Shown: positions 25,591 to 35,041, counted from the first letter of the stretch. The stretch is DNA of 57,999 nucleotides from Deltaproteobacteria bacterium (GCA_029262315.1 JAJCZP010000054.1:1-57999); one strand, 5' to 3'. Notes: generated by a model not told the origin, from the sequence alone. Numbers and translations are program-made.

Positions 25591-26759
25591 GTCTCACGAC
25601 AGGGCCACAGGTGGTCGTCGCTGGGTATCTCGTCCGATGTCCGCTCGGAGGATTCGCCTGGCAGGTGGCGCATTTTCTCCTCGGGCTTCGTGCGCTCGGG
25701 TGCCGTGTGTTTTTCTACGAAGACAGTGCGTACGATGCGAAGGCGTTCGTGCCCGGTGCCGAGGGCGGAGACGTGTACACGCGCGGTGCTGCGGCAGCGG
25801 AGCGTTTTCTCTTGGCACGCGGACTCGCGGATCGGTGGGCGTTCCACGATGCCGCGGCCGATCGCTGGTTCGGAAGTGGCCGCGACATGGCCCGCGCCGC
25901 GCTTGCGGACGCGGATCTCTTCATCAATCTCGGCGGGGTGAACCGCGTGCCTCGGGCCGCGCGGCCACGCGCGGTCTCCGCCTACGTCGACCTCGATCCC
26001 GGAGTGACCCAGGCGCGTCTGGCCGCGGGTGATCCGGTGCTCGACGCGCTCGTCGGCGAGCACGATTGTCTGTTCAGCTTTGGCGAGCGCATCGGTCGGT
26101 CAGGGTGTGGTGTGCCGACGGCCGGGCGCACCTGGCGTCCGCTGCGCCAGCCCGTCGTGCCTGAGTTGTGGGAGCCGCTGCCGTCGGACGCCGCGGCGCC
26201 ATTCACGACCATCGGCACATGGGACGTCGACGGGCGGGATGTGACTGTTGGCGGGGAGACCTTTACCTGGCGAAAGCGCGTCGAATGGATGCGTATACTC
26301 GACCTGCCGCGCCGCACCGGCATGCCCTTTCGCCTCGCGATGAATGTGGCGCATCATCCCGAAGACCGCCGTCGGCTCGAAGCGCACGGCTGGGATGTCG
26401 TCGACCCGATCGCGCTGTCCGCCGATCCGGCCCGCTACCGGGCGTTCATCCGAACGTCGCGCGGCGAGTTTACGACCGCGAAGGATGTCAACGTGCGGCT
26501 TCAGAGCGGCTGGTTCAGTGATCGCGCCGCCTGCTACCTGGCGGCGGGACGTCCGGTCGTGACGCAGGACACGGGTTTCGGTGAGAGGATTCCTACCGGC
26601 CACGGTCTGCACGCCTTTCGAACGCCCGAGGAGGCTGCCGAGGCCATCGCCCGGGTCGTCGATGACTACGCGCGCGAGGTCGTGGCGGCGCGGGAACTCG
26701 CGACGGCATGCTTCGCGCCTGAGCGGACACTCGCCCCCCTGCTTGCTGTGGCGCGCTGA
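25587..26759 (+). CDS. Glycosyltransferase-like protein, paralog B
   Basis: 390 residues from an ATG at 25587 that forms ATGA with the stop of paralog A. It is a diverged tandem copy: GYLVRCPLGGFAWQVAHFLL at the N-terminus and SGWFSDRAACYLAAGRPVVT then QDTGFGERIPTGHG at the C-terminus align with paralog A. Both share the SRGE...AK segment about 20 residues before the Gly-Trp-Phe-Ser. It is the last gene of the four-gene cluster, ending 34 bases before the converging ferredoxin gene. Probable sequential or paired sugar transfer (inference). Confidence 0.7.
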   Translation: MSLTTGPQVVVAGYLVRCPLGGFAWQVAHFLLGLRALGCRVFFYEDSAYDAKAFVPGAEGGDVYTRGAAAAERFLLARGLADRWAFHDAAADRWFGSGRDMARAALADADLFINLGGVNRVPRAARPRAVSAYVDLDPGVTQARLAAGDPVLDALVGEHDCLFSFGERIGRSGCGVPTAGRTWRPLRQPVVPELWEPLPSDAAAPFTTIGTWDVDGRDVTVGGETFTWRKRVEWMRILDLPRRTGMPFRLAMNVAHHPEDRRRLEAHGWDVVDPIALSADPARYRAFIRTSRGEFTTAKDVNVRLQSGWFSDRAACYLAAGRPVVTQDTGFGERIPTGHGLHAFRTPEEAAEAIARVVDDYAREVVAARELATACFAPERTLAPLLAVAR

Positions 26760-26774
26760 GCCGAGCCCTCGCTC

Positions 26775-26793
26775 GTCGCGCTCGTCCCGCGAC
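26775..26793. terminator. Weak hairpin between converging genes
   Basis: GTCGCG (26775-26780) pairs with CGCGAC (26788-26793) between the glycan cluster and the ferredoxin stop. Short stem and no T-tract. Confidence 0.3.
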
Positions 26794-27159
26794 TTAGCTT
26801 GGGGGAAGAGGGTGGCGGGTGATGACGTAGTCCTCGACCGGCCGGCCGCCGACCAGGTGCTCTTGGATGATGCGCTCGAGGACCGCCGGTGTGCAGCCGC
26901 GATACCAGACGCCCTCGGGGTAGACGACGGCGATCGGTCCGGCTTGGCAGATCTGGAGACAGTTGGCCTTGGTGCGGAAGATTCCGCCGGTGCCGGTCAG
27001 TTCCAGCTCGTGTAAGCGAGCTTTCAGGAAGTTCCACGAGTCGAGACTGGCGCTCTTGTCGCAGCACTTGGGCTTCGTCTGATCGCAGCAGAGGAAGATG
27101 TGTCGGCGAATGTGCGGGACCCCCACACCGTCCGCGATGCGCTCGAGTTCAGTCACCAT
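26794..27159 (-). CDS. Thioredoxin-like [2Fe-2S] ferredoxin
   Basis: 121 residues. The N-terminal [14 protein letters not shown] and the later [17 protein letters not shown] give the four-cysteine pattern of thioredoxin-fold 2Fe-2S proteins (Shethna-type / NuoE-like), with GVWYRG in the usual place. Such proteins carry electrons or deliver redox signals in the cytoplasm. It lies 12 bases after the patatin gene on the same strand. It could in principle serve an oxygenase, but nothing ties it to the P450 15 kb away. Confidence 0.88.
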   Translation of the reverse strand: MVTELERIADGVGVPHIRRHIFLCCDQTKPKCCDKSASLDSWNFLKARLHELELTGTGGIFRTKANCLQICQAGPIAVVYPEGVWYRGCTPAVLERIIQEHLVGGRPVEDYVITRHPLPPS

Positions 27160-27171
27160 CGTAGATCATCA

Positions 27172-28821
27172 CTACCGAACGGGAGGATCGTCGGCCACCC
27201 CCGTACTCGTGGGCGCGGTTGAATGCGCCGGGGTCGTGCCCGTCTCGGGTACGACGTCGACGATCCTCGCGGGCTCGTCCAGCTCCGGGTTGGCCGGCGC
27301 CGGGCCGTCACCTAGTACCTGTGCGACGTCGAGGCGGGCCTGCTCTTCCACGGTGTTCGCGTCATCGTTCGAAAGCTTGAAGCGGGTGCCGATACCCTTG
27401 GCATGCTCGTTCAGGTCGGTGATGAAACGGGTGACCGTTCCCACGCCGAACTGCACCGTGTTTTCGACGCCGCCGTACACAGTACCCAGCGCCCGCGGAA
27501 TCAGGCTCTGGGTGACCGGTTCGTCCTCGGTGGTGGCCTCGGTGACGTGATAGAGACTCAGTACATCGAAGCTGAGGTTCCGGTAGGGGTCTGTGGCGTC
27601 TTCGTCCTCGGTCGTCGCGCTGTGTGCGCGGAAGAAGGGCTCCGCGTAGCCGGCGGAACGGAGCCAGCCAATGCCGGTGGTGCGATCGGCGTAGCCTGCA
27701 ACGGTGTACGCGAGACGCTCGTGATCGGTGCGAAAGTAGCCGCTGCCGTCAATGACGATGATCCGCGCCTTCATGCCCGGATGTTCCTCGAGAATCGTCG
27801 CGAAGAGTTGCATCAGCGTCTCCAGCCCGTAGTTGTCGTAGATGCCCCCGTCTCCGAGGGCCTCGTACGCAGGGACTGCGCTCGTTCGATCCTGCAGGAC
27901 GACTGGACCGAGCAGGTTCGGGACACCGGCCGATGCAACGACGGCCATGGAAAGCGGGAATCGCCCGAGGTCGCTGTCAATCGTATCGAAGCCGGTGTTC
28001 TCCAGCGGTTGGTAGTCGCGGTCGTGGCCCTCCGTGATGAGTCGTGCGCCGCGCGCGCGTGCGAAGAGCGCCGATGAGTTGAAGCGCGTCGTCGGTACAC
28101 GGGTAAAGAGGAATTTCTGTCCGCTCGAGTACGAGGTGGCGTTGACAATGAGGGTGGGGTGCGGTGTGTCGGGGCCGGGCGTGGGTAGGTCGGCGAAGGT
28201 CGCGTCGTCGAAGAAGTTGGCATCCCAGGTCGACGCCATCACGTTGCCCCGGTGGTAGTAGGTGAGGGCGAGTGGCAGCCAGCGGAGCATGAAGAGGGTT
28301 CGGCCGACGCTCCGCAGCTCGAAGTTGCGACGCATGTCGGCGCGGTAACGCGCGAAGAACGTATCGAGTGCCGCCGGATCCGACGTCGCGGGGCGGTGCA
28401 GCGCGTAGTAGGTCGCGGCGAGTGCCCCCCCTGAAACGCCAGAGAGATAGTCCACCTCGTCGAGCAGCGTGCGCTGTCCGCCACCGGTGGCCGTGGTCTG
28501 GTTGGGCTCGACCGGGATGGTCCGGAGCTCGTCGAGGACGCAGGCGAGAAAATACGCCGCCCGGCTCCCGCCGCCAGAGACCGCGATGCCGACGAGTTCG
28601 TGTCCGTAGTCGCGCTCGCGATCATCCTCGAGCGGTTGCCATGGCGCGTTCGCATCATTGGCGTGCTTGTACACGCCGAAGAACGCATACTCCTTGACCG
28701 GGTAGCTGAGCGCATCCTGAGCGCGATCGAGGGCCGTACCAACGACCGCGCCGATGCATCCCATCAGGGTGCAGCTGAGCGCAAGCAGGGCGACGGTGCT
28801 GAGTGAGCGGTGGGTGCGCAT
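27172..28821 (-). CDS. Patatin-like phospholipase lipoprotein
   Basis: 549 residues. The lipobox LMGC (Cys22) marks a lipoprotein. The patatin domain has an oxyanion-type loop AVSGGGSRAAYF, the nucleophile elbow SGVSGGALAA (Gly-x-Ser-x-Gly) and the catalytic Asp in GDGGIYDNYG. These make a Ser-Asp dyad expected to cleave acyl esters of lipids at the envelope. The C-terminal 90 residues are an acidic, low-complexity extension. It lies 47 bases after the beta-helix gene and 12 before the ferredoxin, so the three may form an operon. Confidence 0.9.
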   Translation of the reverse strand: MRTHRSLSTVALLALSCTLMGCIGAVVGTALDRAQDALSYPVKEYAFFGVYKHANDANAPWQPLEDDRERDYGHELVGIAVSGGGSRAAYFLACVLDELRTIPVEPNQTTATGGGQRTLLDEVDYLSGVSGGALAATYYALHRPATSDPAALDTFFARYRADMRRNFELRSVGRTLFMLRWLPLALTYYHRGNVMASTWDANFFDDATFADLPTPGPDTPHPTLIVNATSYSSGQKFLFTRVPTTRFNSSALFARARGARLITEGHDRDYQPLENTGFDTIDSDLGRFPLSMAVVASAGVPNLLGPVVLQDRTSAVPAYEALGDGGIYDNYGLETLMQLFATILEEHPGMKARIIVIDGSGYFRTDHERLAYTVAGYADRTTGIGWLRSAGYAEPFFRAHSATTEDEDATDPYRNLSFDVLSLYHVTEATTEDEPVTQSLIPRALGTVYGGVENTVQFGVGTVTRFITDLNEHAKGIGTRFKLSNDDANTVEEQARLDVAQVLGDGPAPANPELDEPARIVDVVPETGTTPAHSTAPTSTGVADDPPVR

Positions 28822-28868
28822 CGTCGCGCCTTCTTGGGCGAAGATGGGGCGGAAGGCAAGGGCCGGCG

Positions 28869-31148
28869 CTACGGGAGTTCGACGGCGCCGAGATCCGGAC
28901 CCGCGCCGGAGGGGCGCGGGTGGCCGAGGATGTCGTGGTCGGGCGCAACCGCGGGATCGGCGGCATCGATGACAGCGCTGCCGGCGCTCGGAGTGCCGTA
29001 CTGGGTGACGAGCGCCGCGTGGACCTCGCAGATAGTCGTCGATCCGTCGGCGAAGGTTCCCCCGATGGGATCCCAGACCGGCGGGACCAGCCCGGCCTGG
29101 CTTGGCAGGAGCGGGTCGCCGAGGACGGCACCGATGTCATCGGTCACGTTGATGGTTTCGGCCGGATCTACCGGAATGGCCAGGCCATTGTTCCAGTAGA
29201 GATTCGTGTCGAGCACGAAGGAGAGCGTTTCGTCCTCCGGACTGTCCGAGAAGTCCTCCATCGTGCCCGTCGGATCGGACCAGATGTTGCCAGTGTAGCT
29301 CAGCTCCTCGTTCGGCGGATTGCTGCCCTCGGAGTTCGCGCGCAGCGCGTACGCCAGCGACGGGAGGTCGCCGGCGATGGTGTTGTGGTTGACCTCGACG
29401 CAGCGAGCGCCGTTGGCGCCGACGGCCGCGCGCATCGTGTTGGCCGTGTTGCCGAGCATCAGGTTGTTCTCGACGACGACATCGTGCGCGCCAAAGTAGG
29501 TATGCCCATCGTTGCCGACGAGCACGAAGTACGCGCCGCTGAGTCCTTGCCAGTTGGCGAAGACGTTACGCCAGATGCCGATGTCGGCACTTCCGAAATT
29601 GAGATCACCGCCGATTGTCGTATCTTTCACGACGATGAAGTTGCTGGTGTCGTTGCCGACCGTGCGACCACTGCCGGCGAAGTCGTTGAAAAAGACGTTG
29701 TCGCGGACCGTGACATTCGTGGTGCTGTTCATGTCGAGGTGTTCGTCGTCACCTTGCTGATTGTAGAAGAGGTTGCCCTCGACAATGATTTCGCCGGCGC
29801 CATTGTTGATCTTGAGCACGTCGTTGTTGAAGCTGTCGTGGATGACGTTGTTGCGAAGCGTGATCCGTCCGGTGAAATCGTCGTCGCCCGGCTCGCCGCG
29901 GAGATCCTGGATGTGCACGACGAGTGGGCTTGCTCCCTCGCCATCGTGCGCGATGTCGAAACCCTCGAGGGTGATGCCCTGGCCAGTGAAGGCGGTGACT
30001 ACGGTCGAGTCGTGGCGAAGCTGTGCCATGTACGGCACTTCGGAGCGGACCACGACTCCCGTTGGAAACGAGGCATCGAGTTCGACGCGTCCGAGATAGA
30101 GGCCCGGGTGGACGAGGATCGTACTGCCGTCCGCGACCTGAAGGATCGCATGTGAGATGGAGGCCCATGGCGTGAGGTCCGAGCCATCGCCGGTGAGGTC
30201 GCTTCCGTCGGTGGCCACGTAGAACTCGCTGCCGGTCGGTGCCGGTGGCGAACAGAGGTCCGGTGTTGGACCGCCGTCGCGGGTGGGGAGATCGCACGCC
30301 GTGGGCCCGGGGACGATCACGGCGGGTATGCACAGCTCTTCTCGCCGGGAGGTCTTGAGGAACACCGGCCCGTCCAGATTGACGTCCTCGATCTCGTTGT
30401 TGGCGTGAAGCCCGGACTGCTTTTCGTGTTTGAGTTCACCTGCCGCGCGTTTGATTTTGTAACAGCTCAGGTGGCCCGTTGGGTTCGTCGCCGGCGAGCC
30501 ATCGACGCTGGCCGGAAAGCACAGCCGCTGTGGTTTCTTCACGTCCAGGAGGACCGGCTCGCCGAATTCGTCGACGACGCTCGTCTGCACGCCTTTGGGA
30601 AACTTCGGTGCGCCTTTCGTTACCCGCGCGCGGTAGCAGAGGAGGCGGTCGACTACGTGACTCTCCTCGGCGAGCGGCGGGACGGGTGCGTTGGGATCAA
30701 GGGCGCTCGGGATCATCAAGCGATCGGCGCGGGCGGTAGTGAGCGCGAGGAGCCCGAACTGGTCGAGCACCAGCACATCGTGCTTTACCGTGTCGGGCGC
30801 GGTCGACGACGCGCGCAGGCCGTAGCTCAACATGTGGGTCACCGGATCGACGATGCCGGTGCCTTCGCGATCGGCGGGATTGCATAGCCCGCGACGCTTG
30901 CGGATGTCGTACATGCTGCTCGCCAGTGGATCATCGACCGGCAGGAAGAACAGCGGGTCGAGGCGCGGTGCGCCCGAGTCACGACGCGCCTTGTAGCAGA
31001 AGAAGGGATCGTTCGGTGCGCCAGCGGGATCAGCCGCGTCGGCGGGTGGTGGACCCACCACGACGCCGAGGGCGATCGCGAGAATCGCCACTGCAGTCGA
31101 GCATCGAGCAATACGTGTGAGAAAGGACACGGCGTTGGACCGGCACAT
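28869..31148 (-). CDS. Secreted right-handed beta-helix protein with N-terminal CYK/LC repeats
   Basis: 759 residues from ATG 31148, which gives a normal signal peptide (AILAIALGVVVG core, cut near ADAADP); an ATG at 31205 would add 19 residues. About residues 40-270 hold three CYK/LC repeats: FFCYKARR ... LCNPADREG; LLCYRARV ... LCFPASVDG; LSCYKIKR ... LCIPAVI. About 300-740 read as a parallel beta-helix of the NosD/pectate-lyase type (EGFDIAHDGEG, ITLRNNVIHDS, VVENNLMLGN, VEVNHNTIAGD). No lyase catalytic residues are obvious. Probably a surface polysaccharide-binding or structural protein. It shares its repeats with the secreted protein at 3.7-5.9 kb. Confidence 0.82.
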   Translation of the reverse strand: MCRSNAVSFLTRIARCSTAVAILAIALGVVVGPPPADAADPAGAPNDPFFCYKARRDSGAPRLDPLFFLPVDDPLASSMYDIRKRRGLCNPADREGTGIVDPVTHMLSYGLRASSTAPDTVKHDVLVLDQFGLLALTTARADRLMIPSALDPNAPVPPLAEESHVVDRLLCYRARVTKGAPKFPKGVQTSVVDEFGEPVLLDVKKPQRLCFPASVDGSPATNPTGHLSCYKIKRAAGELKHEKQSGLHANNEIEDVNLDGPVFLKTSRREELCIPAVIVPGPTACDLPTRDGGPTPDLCSPPAPTGSEFYVATDGSDLTGDGSDLTPWASISHAILQVADGSTILVHPGLYLGRVELDASFPTGVVVRSEVPYMAQLRHDSTVVTAFTGQGITLEGFDIAHDGEGASPLVVHIQDLRGEPGDDDFTGRITLRNNVIHDSFNNDVLKINNGAGEIIVEGNLFYNQQGDDEHLDMNSTTNVTVRDNVFFNDFAGSGRTVGNDTSNFIVVKDTTIGGDLNFGSADIGIWRNVFANWQGLSGAYFVLVGNDGHTYFGAHDVVVENNLMLGNTANTMRAAVGANGARCVEVNHNTIAGDLPSLAYALRANSEGSNPPNEELSYTGNIWSDPTGTMEDFSDSPEDETLSFVLDTNLYWNNGLAIPVDPAETINVTDDIGAVLGDPLLPSQAGLVPPVWDPIGGTFADGSTTICEVHAALVTQYGTPSAGSAVIDAADPAVAPDHDILGHPRPSGAGPDLGAVELP

Positions 31149-31220
31149 CCGTGGAACCCTGAGGGAGTCTCTAGGATCCAGGGTGATATGCGTGATGTCA
31201 ATCATTTATATTTCGCCCCC

Positions 31221-31290
31221 GTGCGCGCGGCCGCGGAGCGGCCGTGCTCCGATGGGCGTCGCCCCGCAAAGCGCGGTTTGCGGGGCTCCC
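31221..31290 (+). repeat. Two-hairpin dispersed element, copy 2
   Basis: Hairpin A is a 7-bp stem with a 3-nt loop (31228-31234 with 31238-31244). The linker GTGCTCCGATGGGCGTC (31244-31260) is identical to copy 1. Hairpin B is a 9-bp stem (31262-31270 with 31277-31285) with the identical loop GCGCGG. Stem sequences differ from copy 1 but stay paired. It lies between the upstream end of the beta-helix gene and the end of the hydrolase gene. Confidence 0.75.
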
Positions 31291-31355
31291 GCTGGGAGGA
31301 GCGGCGGGTGGGGTGGGGGGTGCTGTCGGCGTTGCGTAGGGCGGGGCGTTTGGGG

Positions 31356-32276
31356 TTAGGGGCCTGAGATGCGGAGGGCGGCGTTGGCTACTATGTCTGG
31401 GCGTTCTAGGGGGACTAGGTGGCCGGTGTCTACGGTCTCTACGTGGCCGTGGGACATCGAGGCCGCGAGGGTTTCGTAGACTGGGCGCGGGAAGTCGCCG
31501 CGTTTGGCCCACAGGAAGAGCGTCGGTGTTACGACTTCGCGGGCGGTGGCGAAGACGTCTACGTTCGAGCTGCCCGCAAAGACCGCTGCTTCGGTCGCGC
31601 CGGCGCACTTCAGCTCGACCGCGCCGTCCGCGCGTTCACGGAGTCCATCGAGCACGTAGAGATCGATGGCGCGTGGATCACAGCCCGCGAACAGCGAACG
31701 CTCGCCGAGGTGTGCGCGGGCCTCGGTCCGCGAGGGCCAGATCGCCCGTCGTTCAGATGCGCCCTCGACCAACCGTCGGATGAAATCGGGACGGCCCGGT
31801 GGCGGTGTCGATGCTGGTGGCGGTGGGGTGACGGGATCGACGAGGAGCAGCTTGTCGAAGAGCGCTGGCTGCTGAGCGGCGGCTGCCATCATCGTCGTAC
31901 CACCGAAGGAGTGGCCGATACCGAGGGCAACGCTCCCATCGCCGTGCTCATCGGCCAGCGTGGTGGCAACGGCGACGAGATCCTCGGTGAAATGGTGCCA
32001 CTCGTAGGCGCCGGGCTCGCTGGGCTTCGATGAGTCGCCGTGCCCGCGGCCGTCCATGGCGACGACGCGGAAGTGCGGGTGGAGGAGCGCTGCGACGAGG
32101 CTCCAGACCCCCTTGCAGAAACCGTTGGCATGATGGAAGAGCGCGAGGGGGCCGTCGCCGCCCCAATCGAGGAGCGCGATGTCGACGTTGCGTTCGGCGA
32201 GCGTGAGTCGTCTTGGCTGGGGCTGTGCGAGGAGGGCGACTGCGGTTTCGGTTTCCACGGCTCCCGGATGAATCAT
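31356..32276 (-). CDS. Alpha/beta hydrolase
   Basis: 306 residues of the alpha/beta hydrolase fold. The nucleophile elbow is GIGHSFGGTTMM (Gly-His-Ser-Phe-Gly), the early oxyanion region is LFHHANGFCKGVW, and the catalytic His is in VDTGHLVPLERPD. The motif MDGRGHGDSSKP is also typical. No signal peptide, so cytoplasmic. Substrate unknown; candidates are esters, epoxides or meta-cleavage products. It lies 30 bases downstream of the DUF2868-like gene on the same strand. Confidence 0.9.
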   Translation of the reverse strand: MIHPGAVETETAVALLAQPQPRRLTLAERNVDIALLDWGGDGPLALFHHANGFCKGVWSLVAALLHPHFRVVAMDGRGHGDSSKPSEPGAYEWHHFTEDLVAVATTLADEHGDGSVALGIGHSFGGTTMMAAAAQQPALFDKLLLVDPVTPPPPASTPPPGRPDFIRRLVEGASERRAIWPSRTEARAHLGERSLFAGCDPRAIDLYVLDGLRERADGAVELKCAGATEAAVFAGSSNVDVFATAREVVTPTLFLWAKRGDFPRPVYETLAASMSHGHVETVDTGHLVPLERPDIVANAALRISGP

Positions 32277-32306
32277 GCGCGGGGTCTTTGCAAACGCGGG
32301 TGGCGA

Positions 32307-34151
32307 CTAGCCTGGGCCGGCGCCGAGCAGGGGCTTGATACGGGTCCAGATCTGCTCCGCGATCGTTGGCGTCAGGGGCTCGAGTGTTTGTTGCATCATA
32401 GCGCGAACCGACGTCCGACACTGCTCACGCCCATCGGAGATGATCGCCTTCAGTTTCGAGTCGCGCAGTGCCAGCCGCGCGACGGTCGCGGGCAGCGAGA
32501 TGTGTTTGACGGATTCGGTCAGGCGGTCGCGTCCGAGCCACCAGCCAGCAACCGCGATGACGACGCCCAGCACGGCGCCGACGACGAATCCGATCGGACC
32601 CGTCGTCTCGAGCAGTACGGCGATGATCGCGATCCCGATCGATTCGCCGAAGCCTCCTGCGACCGCGCCCGCGACGAGCGCCGCTGCGGCCGAGACCGCC
32701 AGTCCGACCGCGTCGGTGATCTCGACGCCAATCGAGCTGCCGATCCGCGTCGTCGCCTGCACGGAGGCGCGGTCGACGTCCCCCGCGATCCCGGTGCTCG
32801 AGCCTGCTTCGACGGTAAGATCGCGACCGATCGTGCGCGCAACTTTGTGGGAGAGGGCGTTCTCGAGCGCGGCTTGCGCTTCTGGGAGGTAGCCTTCGAG
32901 TGTTGTCTGAAAGGCCAAGCACTGCTCCCGGAGGTCGTCCTCGAACGCGGAGATGCGTCCCCCCGTGGCACGGAACGCCTCGATCCTCGGGACGACCCGC
33001 GCGTCGTAGAGCTCCGCGCACACGAATGTTGCGATGCTGTCGGCAAAGGTGGCGCACTCGGCGCGGACGTCCTCTTCGATGGCCTGCGAGAGTTCCGCGA
33101 CGCGCAACGTTCGAGCGTGGTCGATGATCTCGCGATAGTAGGGCTCGCCGAAAGCGGGTCGCATTCGGTGCGCCATCCGGAGTTCCCGCAGCCATCCGGT
33201 ACAGATGAGGGCCGCGCGTGGCACGACGACGAACAGGACAGTCGACGCCGCGTACAGATGAATCCATCGCGCCGCCGGTGCGCCTGCTTCGGTCATGAGG
33301 AGCGACGTTTCGGCGGGGGAGGGGGGCCCCTGGCCAAGGACCGTCGCCGCCGGTGCCAGCAGGATGGTCAGCAGCGTTTGCACCGAATCGAAATCGCGGA
33401 TGAACGTGCTCTGCCAGACCACGTTGTACTCGAAGAAGAGACCGCGCACGTACATGCCGATGACCGCGCCGATGGCGATGCCGATCGCCGCCGCGTGCAG
33501 TACGCGGCGGCTCGTTGCCGTGACCAGGGGCCGCGCCGTCGTCAGCCACGCGGCCCAGAAGTGGCGTGCGATCTGGCTGATGTCGGCGACGTGGGTACTT
33601 GCGTCCTGGGCCGAGCGCTGCCAGCGGACCCAGAGTGCGGGGACGAGGGGGCGGAGCCACCAGGAGCCGCGCGCCGATGGGGTCGACGTGGTGTCGGCTG
33701 GTCGCTCGAGATCGGAGACGCCCGTGCTCTCGGGGGGGGCGGTCGTACTCGTGGTGTCGTGTGGGCCCCGCATCCGCGCCGAGACGGCTCGAATCAATGC
33801 GATGGCGAAGACGAGCAGATTCCATCCAATGAGCACGCTCATGGGATTCAGGACGACGTGAATCTTGGCGGTTGGGCCGAGATAGTTCGAGAGGAGCCCG
33901 ACGAGCAGGGCGCCGGCGAAGGCTGGGCCGGCGAGGCGGTGGGGCAGGTCGGTGATCGAGAGGATCGCGCGATAGGCCGCCAGGCCGTGCGTGAGAAGAA
34001 AGTTCGCGCGTGTCGCGAACCAGGTCGCCGCGTCGTTCGGATCTCCCGCGGCGCCGAGCGCATCGACCCGTGTCGCTGGCGCGACCGCGTTCGGTCGAGA
34101 TTCCTCGATCGTGCGGACGAGAAGGATCGCGGCGAGGTCGTGGGTCGTCAT
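32307..34151 (-). CDS. DUF2868-like membrane protein
   Basis: 614 residues from ATG 34151 (TTHDLAAILLVRTIEES resembles the DUF2868 N-terminus). Membrane segments appear around residues 75-100, 110-135, 240-265, 310-335 and, after a coiled, acidic region (about 340-470), a glycine-rich hydrophobic pair near 500-560 (IGIAIIAVLLETTGPIGFVV). A longer reading to 34340 has no supporting sequence. DUF2868 genes are commonly found next to a DUF3482 GTPase gene; none is present here. Function unknown. Confidence 0.72.
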   Translation of the reverse strand: MTTHDLAAILLVRTIEESRPNAVAPATRVDALGAAGDPNDAATWFATRANFLLTHGLAAYRAILSITDLPHRLAGPAFAGALLVGLLSNYLGPTAKIHVVLNPMSVLIGWNLLVFAIALIRAVSARMRGPHDTTSTTAPPESTGVSDLERPADTTSTPSARGSWWLRPLVPALWVRWQRSAQDASTHVADISQIARHFWAAWLTTARPLVTATSRRVLHAAAIGIAIGAVIGMYVRGLFFEYNVVWQSTFIRDFDSVQTLLTILLAPAATVLGQGPPSPAETSLLMTEAGAPAARWIHLYAASTVLFVVVPRAALICTGWLRELRMAHRMRPAFGEPYYREIIDHARTLRVAELSQAIEEDVRAECATFADSIATFVCAELYDARVVPRIEAFRATGGRISAFEDDLREQCLAFQTTLEGYLPEAQAALENALSHKVARTIGRDLTVEAGSSTGIAGDVDRASVQATTRIGSSIGVEITDAVGLAVSAAAALVAGAVAGGFGESIGIAIIAVLLETTGPIGFVVGAVLGVVIAVAGWWLGRDRLTESVKHISLPATVARLALRDSKLKAIISDGREQCRTSVRAMMQQTLEPLTPTIAEQIWTRIKPLLGAGPG

Positions 34152-34299
34152 GAGGGTCTCAACGGACGATGGTCGTGGGGCGCCGCCGGGTATGGGCCGC
34201 ACTCGCGAGCCTGTCAAGGTACCTCCCGGAATGCCCGTGGTTGCCTCGTTTCCCGCCTCGGGGCACAGTGCTTCCCGCGACGCGAAAGGGGTCGATTCG

Positions 34300-35037
34300 A
34301 TGGGACACGCACCGACGCAGCCAACGACCGACGCACCCACCTGGGAGATTCAGGGCCAGCGCGTGACCATGCCGGTCGAAGTGCGGGACGCCGCGAATGG
34401 CGTTGCGATCTTCATGGTTCCGGCCGCGGCGGCCCAGAAGCTCGTGCCTGGCGATGCGTTCGAGATCGTCGACGGCGGCGATGGGCAGGCGCAACTCGTG
34501 CTTGGCATCGTCGACTATCGCGACAACGACCTCGGCGATTACAACGAGGTTGCGATCGTGTTCTTCGTTCGGCCACGGGGCGGAGCCCCGGAGACGGCCG
34601 GTACGTTCATCTACAAGCTGCCTGTGAATCAGTCGTTCACCTGCGAGGCCGGCGCGCGCATTTGGGGATTTCCGAAGACGGTCGAGGAGATCGCGTACGA
34701 GTACACCGACGACCGGGCGTCCGGGAAGCTCGTCATGGATGGTCAGCACGTCTTCACACTCACGCTGCCGCGGGGAACGGTGGCGCCCGGGACGACCCCC
34801 GAGCCCCCGATGGAAGGTGTCACGTATACCTACATCGACGGTGTTCCGCACCGGACCCGTTTCACCACCGGGGGGACGGGCAACGTCATTACGGCTGGGG
34901 GCGAGGGTGTCACCTTGACGCTTGGAACGCATCCCATCGCGGAGGCGCTCCGCGGCCTCGGGTTGCCGTCCGCGCCGATCATGTCGAGTTGGACCGAGCA
35001 CATGCGGGGGACGTTCGAGACCCCGGAGCGACTGTAG
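34300..35037 (+). CDS. Acetoacetate decarboxylase-family protein
   Basis: 245 residues from ATG 34300 with AAAGGGG upstream. The segment ARIWGFPKTVEEI corresponds to the conserved Gly-x-Pro-Lys region that holds the Schiff-base lysine of acetoacetate decarboxylases, and DYNEVAIVFFVRP fits the preceding strand. The family includes decarboxylases and related enzymes with other substrates, so activity on acetoacetate is not assured. The next gene starts five bases after its stop, so the two are cotranscribed. Confidence 0.85.
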   Translation: MGHAPTQPTTDAPTWEIQGQRVTMPVEVRDAANGVAIFMVPAAAAQKLVPGDAFEIVDGGDGQAQLVLGIVDYRDNDLGDYNEVAIVFFVRPRGGAPETAGTFIYKLPVNQSFTCEAGARIWGFPKTVEEIAYEYTDDRASGKLVMDGQHVFTLTLPRGTVAPGTTPEPPMEGVTYTYIDGVPHRTRFTTGGTGNVITAGGEGVTLTLGTHPIAEALRGLGLPSAPIMSSWTEHMRGTFETPERL

Positions 35038-35041
35038 GGCA

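Noticed and set aside
32425-32440. Extra copy of the linker motif (CGCCCATCGGAG)
   Set aside because: Lies within the DUF2868-like coding region without flanking hairpins; probably chance in GC-rich DNA.
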